Both the position numbers and the translations under genes were made by a program. From Liolophura sinensis (taxonomy: Eukaryota; Mollusca; Polyplacophora; Chitonida; Chitonidae): a stretch of 64,000 nucleotides of DNA. Position 1 is the first letter of the stretch, and each line of letters starts with the position of its first letter. Under the pieces are notes generated by a model. That model was not told the origin of the DNA and did no database searches. It saw nothing but the letters and a program-made list of their open reading frames with translations. Positions 24,121-34,201 of the stretch are shown one piece after another. Location of the stretch: positions 14,255,338 to 14,319,337 of the forward strand of contig NC_088302.1 in the NCBI RefSeq assembly GCF_032854445.1, written 5' to 3'.

Positions 24121-26260
24121 CAGCTAGGGTGTTTTTATTCTACACGATATGATGAGTGCAGGTGAAGACGAAGACCGCAAATATCCGGCACAGAGAGATA
24201 AATGTATAGACAAGATTCTGCCAAGTTCATTGGTGCATGCGCAAAACGTTTTCTATCGTATAATTGTTCACTAATCTCCCTGAATCCATCTTGAATTCCG
24301 TTAAGTTACTATTTTGTAGAAATTATACGCCTGCTCGATAAAACACAATAGTGCGATCTCATTCACGACAAAATCTTGAAAACTTTTTAAGAGTGTACCC
24401 GATATACCGAAATCATGCGTTCCTATTTTTCATTTATGCTTTTACATCATATTTTTTATTCTATATGTAATATATAAACCTATGTACAAATCAAATAGAT
24501 TTTTCAGTATAACAGCATTTTATAAGATTGCATGGCATGTATACCCTTTATTTTGCCGGCCATTCTGAGAATCTTTACATCCTGACTGGTAAATGAAACA
24601 CAAATATTATAATTGGTCGCTTGACGGAACAATATTATTTTGGATATTGTTATGGTTTGGCTGTTATATGGAGAAAGGCCGAATGTTTCATTTGAACAAA
24701 GGAGAATTATACTGTACAGCCATGCATTAGTATATATATGTGTGTGTGTGTCTGTGTAAAAAAAACTTTTGTCGGATTGGTCAATTCTACTGGCGTTTCA
24801 GATTAGCCCCAGGCTGTGTAAAAGTTTTATTCCTCTGTATTTTTTCCGGCAAAATAGTTCATTGAAATTATGTAATCTTAAATACAATCTATGTATCTCC
24901 GCCCCCTTTTTTTGTGTTTGGGTTTGATCGTTTTCGACCTATCATTATATCGGCCAAATATAGACTGTCGGAATAAATTAGGCAATTGTAAATACATACG
25001 ATCTGCATGTATGTATCGTATGTATGCGCTACCATATACGAAAGACGCAAAAAGTAGATGTCCAGTTAGCTATTTTTCTTCGTAAAAGAAGGTGAACTGC
25101 AGATGTGTAAGAAAAAGGAGAATGCAGACATGACGTCTATATACCACTGAAAGTTTTCTGTAATGTTTATATCCGCACAGCAGATATAAAATTATTACTT
25201 TGTCGGGAAAAAAGTAACTATATACGTTTTTTTTAACCTTCAGCAATAGTAACTTGCAAGCCACAAATCTGCATCAAGCCACAATGCAATTAGATACATT
25301 TGCAAAACATATCTATATTTCGAGTCAAAAAAACGCAAAATGAGTAGCATACACTGACCTGAGCTATAGCTTGCATGTGGGAATATGTGCCACTGTTTAG
25401 AAGTGTAGCACGCACCTGCATAAGTTAGAATTCGCTATGTACATTTTATACCTTGTCACCGTTTGATGGTGGACAAAATAATAAAGGGCGTGGTAGTATC
25501 ACAAACAGACTGCCGCGAGATTGTCTCTGCTCCAACCACTGCAAACCTTAAAGTTATTTACAATAATTTACATTGGAGACAGGAAACTATGCATTGTAGA
25601 CAATAACTCTTTATATTTATCTTGTCGCTCTGTGGTATTTACAGTAATCGATTTGTTTTTGTTTATAGGCTCCATTCACGTGTAGGTCCCCAGATGATGC
25701 ACAACCGATCAACACAAAATTGAACGAATACGAGAAACTTTTTTATTATTAACAAGTTAGTCTTTGTAACTTATGTTTACACGAAATATACTGAGATCTG
25801 TATTATCTTTTAAAACGTTGCTGATTTTTTTTTATTTCAAAAATTGTGTGATTCGTGCGGATGAAGTTCTACAAATATTGACTATGTATACAGTAATTTA
25901 TCTGCGCTGTTGTTAACTTTTCCTGTCCTGGTTGTTTTTGTAAAGTATATTTGTGGTTTCCATTGTATGACCTCCGCATAAAAGAATGCCCTTTGTTGAT
26001 TGTATATGCGGTGTTTTATTTGTATAGGCGTCAAAGGGCTTTCATCCGTTGGCCTAGTTTTGAATAAACGAATATATAATATTTATCTCATCATATCATG
26101 TTTGAAGCTTGTAGTGACACCTGTTGCAGTTTATAGTATACTCTGTTGGAATATGGCACGCAGAGCTATGATATAAATGCAGTTAAGTTGACACAGGTTT
26201 CAGAATGTAAACTCACCCTTCTCCACCTCTCAATAAACAATTTATGTTAGATATCCATAT

Positions 26261-26381
26261 TATTTATTTATTTGATTGATGTTTTACGCCGTACTCAAGA
26301 ATATTTCACTTTTACAACGGCGGCCAGTATTATGGTGGGTGGAAACCATGCACAGCCACATCCGTAGTTTGTTGCCTGACC
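26261..26381 (-). mobile_element. SINE family A, truncated 3' part
   Basis: Starts with the tail tatttatttatttgattgat and the conserved gttttacgccgtactcaaga; similarity fades after the grossly altered gcacagccacatccgtag, near 26381. Confidence 0.85.
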
Positions 26382-27409
26382 TTTAGAAATCCGTAAAGTA
26401 ATACGGCCCTGCGTCAGTCATTCAAAAGTTCTATATCTTTTTCTTATAACCCATGCCTGTTTTTACTTTATACATGACATATGTTTAGTCTGGTGCAAAT
26501 TGGCGATTTTGCCCACATTGCATCACCTGTCAGGTGTCATGAGGGAAAAATTCGCATGAACTAAAAGCACGCATCAAGGATTGCTGGGGAAAAAATTACT
26601 GTTAAGGAGATTCAGGTGAATCAGTTCATGAAAGAAACGTTTGCGCGCCGTCTACCGAGAAGATGGAGGACTAATTGATCACCTATCCAAGTTAAACAAG
26701 GTAGAATATAATTTTGAAATGTCCTGAACATGCGTTTTTGACTCCATTTTGATTTTGGTCCCATGAACAGAAATCTTAAAGGATGAAATTGAAATTTGCT
26801 CTGTATAGTTAGGACATAATGACTTTTGAGTGTTTAATTTTTAGAAGCTGACGTAAGAGGGTTTCGGAGATATTGAGCGTCAAAGTACGGCCCATTTTTT
26901 TATGCCCACCCGATACATAACTATAATGAAGCATACACGATATACTTGAATTACTAAGTTAGAAAAAAAGAGAGATCAAACATGGGAGTTCCAACGTTTC
27001 TGATCACAAAACTGTTTTTTAGACTTGAGTCAGAATTATTTTTCAACTTATTTTGCAATTTCGCTATGCAAGTCTGAGGCAATTCTACATCTTAAAATAA
27101 AAATGCGTAAGGTAAGTAACAATTTTAGGGCAGTGAACTTCAGTTTATAAGACAGCTTCTTGGTCACAGGTTAACTTATTCCTATATTTTTTTGGAGAGA
27201 CCTGTTGGCTGAATGGTATAGAGGTTTGAAGTGCACGTATTGCTGGCCATTGTTAGTTGCGAGGTTGGCTTTGATGTGGCTTGTTCGAAACAGGGTGTGG
27301 TCTGGGCCAACTTTCATCGCGAGAATGTGTGCTATGTACCCAGAATGTGCAGTAAATCCCAAATGACGAGCAAAATATTACTTAAACCACTTTCTTTAAA
27401 TGACATCGT

Positions 27410-27669
27410 AGGGGCCTCCGTGGCTCAGCTGGTTAGCGTAGCCTAATGACCCAGGAACTTTACATTAATGCAGTCGCTATGAGTTCACGTCCAGCTCGTG
27501 CTGCCTTCCATCTCTGGCCGTTCGTGGGAAGGTCTTCCACCTGCAACCTGCGGGTGGTCGTCGGTTTCTCCCGGGCTCTACCCGGTTACCTCCAACCATA
27601 ATGCTGGCCCCCGTCATATAAGTGAAATATTCTTGAGTACGGCGTAAAACACCAATCAAATAAATAAAT
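27410..27669 (+). mobile_element. SINE family A, full length, with target-site duplication
   Basis: Head ggggcctccgtggctcagctggttag, interrupted here as a family signature: A box tggctcagctgg and B box region gagttcacgtcc; ends caatcaaataaataaataaa. Flanked by an exact 11-bp repeat, aaatgacatcg, at 27398-27408 and 27670-27680. Confidence 0.93.
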
Positions 27670-28464
27670 AAATGACATCGACCTATCAGAGTACAGACCT
27701 ACATATGCTTGACACTGCTTTCACGCTATATACATCTAGGCCTATATATACGCTGTAATTCAAGCTAGTTTTAATTTAGGGGTTTGTACATGTACATGAT
27801 ACGACTGGTCCCCGATCGACTGCGAAAAACGGAAGAAAAGCCGAAATAGGTAACTGTCAGGGAAGCCCACTACGTCGTGTTGGGAACTGGCCTTGCGATT
27901 ATTGACCTGTATGGAATCTTCATTTTGGTTGATGGCTGGTAAACGAATGTCTGTTTTGGCGCATAGATTGAATGAATGCCTTGTATTTATATAATGTGTG
28001 ATTTTTGTTCAGCGCCATATACACCAGAATTTCTCACTGATACTATGGAAGCCAATTTCAAGAGTGGAGAAAAACGGAATGCCTCGAATGAATAAATGAA
28101 CGAACGAATGACTTTTGGCTTAATTTAAGACGCAGGCTTTGCATTCGTCAGTTTGCATATTACGTTATACAGCCGTCGTACAGAACTTGTCTTAGATGCT
28201 AACTATATGTTTCCGTCTTAACCACCTGTCGGAATAACTTAATAATAAAGAGTAATTTTATTCCTAAAGCTGGCCAGTTTTAGTAACAATGGGGTATCAA
28301 TAAACCATATTGGATATGTCCTGCTTGGTTGATTGGTTGCATGCATGCTGTTTAGAACCGTGCTCAGTTGGGGGGTTGGGGGGTTGGTGTAGTATACTTT
28401 GTCGAAAGCCTGTCGGATTGGGGAGGAGCCGTGGGGAGAAGCAGCGTTGTTGAGTCCCCCAGCC

Positions 28465-28954
28465 CGAGGTGAACACTACATGGGTTGGTGGATGGGGGAA
28501 GCCCCTAGGTGAGGTAAGGTAAGGTGTGGTATACTGTACTGTGCAGTACTGTATAATATACTATATATAATGACTGTTGCCAATTTTATAAGTCACCTGG
28601 TTAGTGCATACATGCTTGGGATGGGAGAAGCCCCTAGGTTTGCATGAGTGTACGTCCAATACACGAGTAATGCCACCACGTCTCCATCGAGAGATGCAGG
28701 TCATACCATATACATATGTACCAGTACTGACATCATTTGTCATATACATCTATTTGGCGCATATTACAACGGGAACCATTTGGGTCCTACACGACATACA
28801 TCTCAATAATGCCATCGCTGATCAACTTTACATTTGGTGCAAGTCCAAAATGCGATATTATACATTAATCGCATCTGTTACGCGCTCTCTATGTATATAG
28901 AGGAAATTCACAAATAATACATAGGAGAGGTTCACAAAAGGTGCATATATATAG
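28465..28954 (+). repeat. Left terminal inverted repeat of Polinton-like element
   Basis: Matches the reverse complement of 33214-33800 at roughly 85-90 percent over long stretches, e.g. ctgatcaactttacatttgg and atagaggaaattcacaaata. The outer part has a 130-bp interruption: aagcccctagg occurs at both about 28499 and 28629 with extra sequence between. The inner edge is near gtgcatatatatag at 28941-28954. Confidence 0.85.
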
Positions 28955-28959
28955 TTGTA

Positions 28960-29391
28960 CGCCACGCTGACGGGAGTTCTACTTGAAGAAGGCGTGCCCA
29001 GCCCGTGAGCATTTGACCTAGGGAGCAGACGTTAGTCGTCGTGGACGATCTTACCGGGAGACATTCAGCACGCCTACCTACCCAACCTCGTACGCACGGT
29101 TCGCCGAATCCGTTTCAACGTCGGAGCCCGTGATATCACGCCGGCTCCAACGTTACGCCGCCTTGCAGTCCCTGCTGGCTCGAGCCACCACAGCCGTTCG
29201 AGGCGCCGTTCTGCGTGGCGAGTTTACTTCGCTGTTTGTGTGACTGTGCGAAGAATGTCTTAAATGGCAACGTTCCACTTACGCTCACTGACAAGGCGAG
29301 GTTACAGCGACACAAGACGGATCTCCGCTCCTTGGAAAGAAAAGTGTTTCCTTGCATAAGAAAGGGCACATTATTCAGCGCGGTGGTTTAA
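28960..29391 (+). pseudogene. Core-like small basic protein remnant
   Basis: An open frame, about 29146-29388 with stop TAA at 29389-29391, encodes CDCAKNVLNGNVPLTLTDKA followed by RLQRHKTDLRSLERK. The pattern LKGNVPLT...KxxLxRHKxxLR recurs, from memory, in short basic ORFs next to capsid and polymerase genes in Polinton/adintovirus-type elements; a DNA-packaging role is inferred. The N-terminal part is in another frame (LTGRHSARLPTQPRTHGSP, about 29048-29107), so at least one frameshift is present. No intact start is evident. Confidence 0.55.
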
Positions 29392-29484
29392 TTGGAGCGC
29401 TACTCGCCCCCTAGTTCCCATCATAGCAACCGTCGACAGTGCCCTCATGAATGCCATCACGCGGTAATGCAGCACTCCAAGAAA

Positions 29485-29760
29485 ATGGCATTGGTCGAGC
29501 CTGGGCTCTTAGGCACGCTCACGTGGCCACCACCCGTCTCCCAGTGCCCAGTGTCCAGTATCGTCAAAGCCCTCAACGCGCTGGACCAAGAGATGGCAAC
29601 GATCCACCGTGACACGACCCTCTGGGACGTTGAGAAAATACAGCGGTATCACCACACCCTTCAACGGTGCTGTATTCAAGATCAATATCAAGCAGCGCAG
29701 TACCCAAAGACCATACCCTTATCAACGAGCAAAATCTTGATAGTTTACCGATGCGTTTAG
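29485..29760 (+). CDS. Short unknown protein of Polinton-like element
   Basis: ATG at 29485 begins MALVEPGLLGTLTWPPPVSQ; later comes ALNALDQEMATI and a segment ending TLQRCCIQDQYQAAQ. I recall similar short ORFs (M-x-L-V-D/E-P-x-L-L start, LDxEM, and YNxxLQRY-like block) between core-like and capsid-like genes of such elements, but know no function. Similarity ends near 29715 and the last residues up to TAG look shifted, so the C terminus is probably damaged. Confidence 0.5.
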   Translation: MALVEPGLLGTLTWPPPVSQCPVSSIVKALNALDQEMATIHRDTTLWDVEKIQRYHHTLQRCCIQDQYQAAQYPKTIPLSTSKILIVYRCV

Positions 29761-29829
29761 TGGGATGCTTGAGCAAGATATCTTTTAGAAACCCTTTGCA
29801 TTTCCAGCACTTCCACACAAACTTCGTCG

Positions 29830-30188
29830 CTTTACATGTTGGCGTGCGCCAAATTCCTTCTTAGCCCCTGATATCCGACTTTTAAACCAGGAATTTCGTC
29901 AAAACGTACTTGAACCTCTTTACCAACACGGGGAAAGTGTTCCACGAGGAGAGGAGCAACGTCCTCCGCACAACGTTCGCCAAAGGCAGCACGCTGTTTT
30001 GTTTCGATCTGACACCTAATCTCCACGACGATCACTAACTGAACCTGGCCCAGAAAGGCGATTTACACCTGGAGATGTGGTTTGGCAAACAACTGCCAGA
30101 AACCGTTAAAGCAGGGTGCTACACCGAGTTCGACAATATTATAGATGTAGACAAAAGCCGAAACTTGATCTGTGACCAGTTAAACACC
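29830..30188 (+). pseudogene. Capsid-like protein remnant, C-terminal part
   Basis: Readable pieces are KGSTLFCFDLTPNL, then an in-frame TAA (30036-30038), then LNLAQKGDLHLEMWF, LPETVKAGCYTEFDNIIDVD and KSRN. The order xTLFxFDLTPxL, xLRxExxFxxxLPETV, YxEFxNxIxxDxxRN matches the C terminus of capsid-like proteins often labelled F54H12.2-like in invertebrate genomes (recall, not searched). The N-terminal bulk is missing and the expected stop before the protease is lost, so the frame runs on into the next gene. Confidence 0.6.
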
Positions 30189-30621
30189 ATGGACAGGGCC
30201 CAAATGCGGCGCGCCCTACAGGGGGGCGTGTCTATCCGGGCTGGGGGATTTCTACGCTCGGGACCATCTCCCTCGCCGAGTGACTGACGGACCATTGACG
30301 GACCGGATGGCCGTTTTCATTGACTTGTAAACAAAAAAAGACCGTCTCCGGGAAGAATACTTTGATTCATACGGATTGCCACCCCTCAAAACTGATATCA
30401 TTCCTTGGCTCAACCGGAGAACACACCACTGGACGTGTAATGATTGGCAGCTGCAGAATCTGGACATGGCTGAGTGCGGGCAGTGTTCCATGTATTACTT
30501 AACCCAGCGGGCCCGAGGCTCTCCCACGGATGTTTTTGTACATACGTTCAACACGTCGTGCACGACGTACGATAACGATTTAATGGTGTTCGATTGGGTG
30601 GATCGCCAGTTTGGGGACTAG
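30189..30621 (+). pseudogene. Adenain-like cysteine protease remnant
   Basis: Starts MDRAQMRRAL at 30189, overlapping in frame with the readthrough from the capsid remnant, and hits TGA at 30285-30287. The C-terminal half is in another frame (about 30325-30621): EEYFDSYGLPPLKTD, then MAECGQCSMYYLTQRARGSP, ending VDRQFGD. The FDSYG and CGQxC-type blocks resemble the Asp/Glu and Gln/Cys regions of viral maturation (adenain/C5-like) proteases. The His-Trp block expected before FDSYG is not recognisable (LTDRMAVFIDL in its place), and the frame is broken, so it should be inactive. Confidence 0.6.
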
Positions 30622-30806
30622 CCCACATTTTTTATCACTAACGCAGCCACTTGGTGGTAATAACTTTGCATGTTTTCCTGTTCGACGAATATTAACCCTG
30701 TTCTATGAATAAATGACCAAACAACGAGATGACATTCGCATACAGTATGTTTGACTTGTATTTATTTGGCCTTGAAGTCATGGTATAACTGTCGGTAGCA
30801 GTCATG
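30622..30806. other. Convergent intergenic gap inside element
   Basis: Lies between the protease stop (plus) and polymerase stop (minus). An AATAAA occurs near 30707 on the plus strand. Nothing else is recognised. Confidence 0.5.
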
Positions 30807-32420
30807 TCAAATGTCGAGGTAAGTAGTGTTCACACCGTCCGGCAGTACTTTACGTTTCCCGTAAAAATAAGTGAAAGCGTCTTTGTGCTGCGTGTAGGAA
30901 TGCATGCTGTTTCCCCGCATACACATACCTAGGTCCACTCCATTCGTGCTTTGATGATTTAGCAACACGGAGAGGTATACGTCCTTGTCCACAGCCCGAG
31001 CGCTAACTCCTTTGCAGGAGAGTTGTCTCTGCTATTCGACTCACCGCCGTTCTCATAGTACATGTATGTCTTCGAACACAAGCTGATGATAGCGTCACCA
31101 GTCCACTCGACTTTGAAGAGCCCATCGGAGCGTTTATCAAAGTCGTTTTGGTCGCTTTGGGGCAACCACTTGCCTCGAACTCGCTGCCCGCAGCTGAGGT
31201 TTGACGAAGAATTCCCAGTCCCAGCCATGCGCGCCGAGTCCGTGCCTAACCCACAGTACTCCCAATCGGACGATGAAATGGTAGTAGAACACCAACACAC
31301 GGATTTTGGTGTACTGGTACACCATGCATCCTATTTGCAACGATAGATGATAACGAATGGCCCTCTTGCTGCTGACCCCTTAGAATGTGTAGTCATCAAT
31401 CTAGTCGACGGTATGGCACCGTACATTCCCTAGTACCTTGAGTGCCTTCACCAGGCCACAGCTTTTCTCATCTATGTGTCGATCTTGGTTTGTCACGGTT
31501 TTGCCGTAGCCGGAATTTACCAACAATAGCACACTTGGTGCTTCGTGTAGGATTGGGCGAAACGAGCCAGGTCCTTGATGTAGGTCAAATGACGATCGTG
31601 ACCGTTCTACTCCATGAAGTAAAAGTTTTCCATGGGGACGAGTTGATACACTTGATATTCGCGTCGAACAGGCTTTCTACTGTGTCCAGCGCACTCTGAG
31701 AGGAACACTGCTCAAAGGCATGGGCTCCACCTCTACCGTCTCCAGATAAGCTCGGTGGTAATGCCCGACCTGGTTCTCGCGGTCGCTGGGGTTGGCCTTG
31801 CCCAGATGCACTGCCAAGCACCGAAAACAAAGGAGTGCGGCCCTCTAAGATCCATGACTCCCTTTCACTAACGCAGACAGTCCCTTGTTATCCTCCAGGT
31901 AGGTTATTAACGATACCCTCCCCGCACTGATGTGCTGATCGTGTAGCTTGTGGACAATAAACAACACGTTAGTCAGAAGATCCACGGTCCATTTCGTGTC
32001 GGGGCGCTGTTGCTGGGACCAGGTGAGCAGGTGAGTGATGGGGAGCTGGGTGAGGAGTGCTCTCATGTCGAGTCGACCCCCCCACGCAATATGGGATTTC
32101 GAGTACCCGGGTGTTATTGCTGCTGGCGTAAAAGTAATACGCCTGTCCCATCTCCTCTTGGCGTAGGATGTAACTTGACGGTGAACGCTGTGGGCTGGTC
32201 GTCGTAGATAGTGTTCAGGTACTCTTCCATGGCTCCGAGGTCGCTGAGCCAGTAGTTGTAGAGGTCCTGCACTGGCCTGTCGCCATGGAAATGGTGGCGG
32301 ATGGAACGCCAATGCTGACGGTACAATTGCCTTATATCCCTCGCACAACTAGGCAGGAGATAGTCGGGTGTTTGGAATGGGTCTGGCTGGAAGCCGCTCT
32401 CTCAAATCTTCCACTTTTTT
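30807..32420 (-). pseudogene. Family-B DNA polymerase remnant of Polinton-like element
   Basis: Read on the minus strand. The N-terminal part near 32420-31846 shows LYRQHWRSIRHHFHGDR, YNYWLSDLG, IYDDQPTAF and QQQRPDTKWTVDLLTNVLF in shifting frames. A middle part near 31830-31600 shows an FRCLAVHLGKAN-like block, ALDTVESLFDANIKC and TFTSWSRTVT. The C-terminal part near 31345-30807 shows MVYQYTKIRVLVFYYHF, YCGLGTDSA, GLFKVEWTGDAIISLCSKTY and, at the end, KVLPDGVNTTYLDI with TGA at 30809-30807. This order matches the protein-primed PolB-type proteins of Polinton/adintovirus elements. The exonuclease and first palm motifs between 31600 and 31345 are missing. The YxDTDS catalytic motif reads GTDS, so the first Asp is lost. 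Multiple frameshifts make it non-functional. Confidence 0.68.
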
Positions 32421-32642
32421 GGACTTGGTGGGACCCCGCTGCTCGAGCTGACTTCGTTCCTTGGTGCGGGTGAGACCTTTGTGGGGATGTCCTTGCTGCT
32501 GCTGTGTGGATGGTTTGCTGGTAGGATTGGAGAAGTCGGGGCTGAAGCGCTGGTTGTCTTCGTCGCTGCTGCTTTGGCGTGACTGTAACATAGAAGCATA
32601 CACATGGTACACACACATGTTATAAAAATAAAAGAAAGAATG

Positions 32643-32683
32643 GTCGTATACTTGAAAACTGCCAGGAACCCTATCCTAGTAGT
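32643..32683. repeat. 40-bp sequence shared with 34162-34201
   Basis: Both places read gtatacttg(g/a)aaactgcc, then (t/a)ggaaccctatcctagtagt, in the same orientation, with about three differences. One copy is inside the element upstream of the polymerase, the other outside the right terminal repeat. Confidence 0.8.
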
Positions 32684-32824
32684 CCTGCCTTTTTTCACAG
32701 CGAGGACATGTGAGACATGAAAGACACGTGAGCTGGTAGATGGACGAACCAAGTCGGCTTGTGGATTGTCGTGTCCTTCACGCCAAAACGAACCAATTGT
32801 CGACGCGTATGTTCCCGTGCGAAT

Positions 32825-33130
32825 GTCGTTGATTTGAAATGATATGATTTATGATGTCATATGATATACGATATGATATGCTATGATATAGCATAATGCA
32901 GTGAAGTACATCAGAGTGTAGTGTAGCGCAGCGTAGAGTAGTACATAGTGTATCGTAGCGTTATGTAGTCTGTGATCTTATATAGTACAGTGTGTTGTGC
33001 AGTGTTGTCTGCTCTTTCTTATGCTACATAGTGTAGTATAGTATAACTGTAGTATAACATAGTGTAGTATACTACATGGAATAGTATAGTGTATAGTATA
33101 ATGTACAGTTTGTTACTGTTTATTATTTGT
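32825..33130. repeat. Cryptically simple TAGTGTAG/ATATGAT-rich tract
   Basis: Dense imperfect repeats of atatgat, tagtgtag, gtagtata and agtgtagt over about 300 bases between the polymerase 5' region and the right terminal repeat. There is no clean period. A short counterpart (gtactgtgcagtactgtata) occurs at 28540-28560 in the left terminal region. Confidence 0.75.
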
Positions 33131-33213
33131 TACAGTATACTTTAATGTTTTGTAAGATAAGGACAAGGAGAGGTAATCCCTGGGGATTACAGAACGTAGC
33201 TTGGTGCACGGAG

Positions 33214-33800
33214 TTATATATGCACTTTTTGTGGACCTCTCCTATATATTATTTGTGAAATTCCTCTATATACGTAGAGTGCACGTAACAGATGAGGCTA
33301 ATGTATAATATAGCATTTTGGACGTGCACCAAATGTAAAGTTGATCAGCGAAAGCATTATTAAGATGTTGTGTAGGAACCAAATGGCCCCCGTTGTAATG
33401 TATGCCGAAATGCGATGCAGGTGGAGAAACATATGTAATGCCACCTCAATAATGCCATCGCTGATCGTCTTTGTGGTGCTTTAACGTGAGAATTTTCTGA
33501 AGCGTCGAAGTAATGTCTAGGTGCTAAGAACGATAACTGCGTAAGAACGTAAATAGAGCATTCACTACAAACAGCGCCCTTTATCATGTCTCTTCCTCGT
33601 TGATTGACTACCTATGTTGTAATACTGTCCGTCGTAATATACACCGAATACATGACAAATGATGTCCACAGCGGTGCATATGTACTGGCATGACCTGCAT
33701 CTCTCGATGGAGGCGTGGAGGCATTACTCGAGTATTGGCCATATACTAATGCAAACTTAGGGGCTTCTCCCATCTACCAACCCATGTAGCGTTTACCCCG
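33214..33800 (-). repeat. Right terminal inverted repeat of Polinton-like element
   Basis: Reverse complement of the left terminal repeat. Shared words include tccatcgagagatgcaggtc, ctgatcaactttacatttgg and tacatgggttggt. About 240 extra bases near 33430-33660 have no left counterpart; their inner edge carries a second copy of aatgccatcgctgatc, which suggests an internal duplication or nested insertion. The outer edge is near gtttaccccg (33791-33800). Confidence 0.85.
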
Positions 33801-33960
33801 CGTTGACTTGTGCTTAGAGCGCGAGATCTGCATTCTAACACGATTCCTCAATGGTCAAGGGCCTAAGTTGCAGAGAGCTAGAGCTGTTAACAATCCGAGT
33901 CATCATTATAAAAGCATAAAAACTCGAATGAAATCAGTGGTTTGACGATGTTTTCATTGA

Positions 33961-34116
33961 TTTATTTATGTATTTGACTGGTGTTTTACGCCATACTCAA
34001 GAATATTTCACTTATACGACTGAGACCAGCATTATGGTGGGAAGAAACTGGGCACAGCCCGGAGTAAACCCACGACCATCCGCAGGCTGCTGCAGACCTT
34101 CCCACGTACGACCTGA
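33961..34116 (-). mobile_element. SINE family A, 5'-truncated, with target-site duplication
   Basis: Reverse copy from the tail tttatttatgtatttgactg to accttcccacgtacgacct; the tRNA-like head is missing. Flanked by an exact 14-bp direct repeat, gatgttttcattga, at 33947-33960 and 34117-34130. A truncated insert with intact duplications points to truncation during target-primed insertion rather than later deletion. Confidence 0.93.
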
Positions 34117-34161
34117 GATGTTTTCATTGATATGTGAAAACAGCACATGTGACTGTTTATG

Positions 34162-34201
34162 GCGTATACTTGGAAACTGCCTGGAACCCTATCCTAGTAG
34201 T
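34162..34201. repeat. 40-bp sequence shared with 32643-32683
   Basis: Direct copy of a segment that lies inside the Polinton-like element, found here 360 bases beyond its right terminal repeat. Confidence 0.8.

Larger units (their letters stand above)
22831..28464. other. Intergenic, no gene seen
   Basis: Only repeats are identified: a family B SINE fragment (23430-23545), family A SINEs (23890-24120, 26261-26381, 27410-27669) and short AT-rich tracts. None of the short ORFs looks like a protein family or has exon-like structure. Confidence 0.55.
28465..33800. mobile_element. Decayed Polinton/Maverick-like (adintovirus-like) element
   Basis: A 5.3-kb unit bounded by long terminal inverted repeats (28465-28954 and 33214-33800). 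Between them the plus strand carries remnants of a small basic core-like protein, a short unknown protein, the C-terminal part of a capsid-like protein and an adenain-like protease. The minus strand carries a broken family-B DNA polymerase; the two gene blocks converge at 30621/30807. Known: Polintons are usually 15-20 kb, have TIRs of hundreds of bases and encode PolB, integrase, ATPase, protease and capsid proteins. Here no integrase or ATPase is seen, the reading frames are broken and the length is about a third of normal, so it is a deleted, inactive copy. The assignment relies on recalled similarity to transposon and adintovirus proteins. Local GC content is higher than in the surroundings. 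The exact ends and target duplication are not resolved. Confidence 0.75.

Noticed and set aside
29136..29369. Minus-strand ORF of 77 aa in the element
   Set aside because: Shadow of the plus-strand core-like frame, which has the recognisable motif.
31442..31699. Plus-strand ORF of 85 aa
   Set aside because: Antisense of the polymerase remnant, whose minus-strand frames carry the family motifs.
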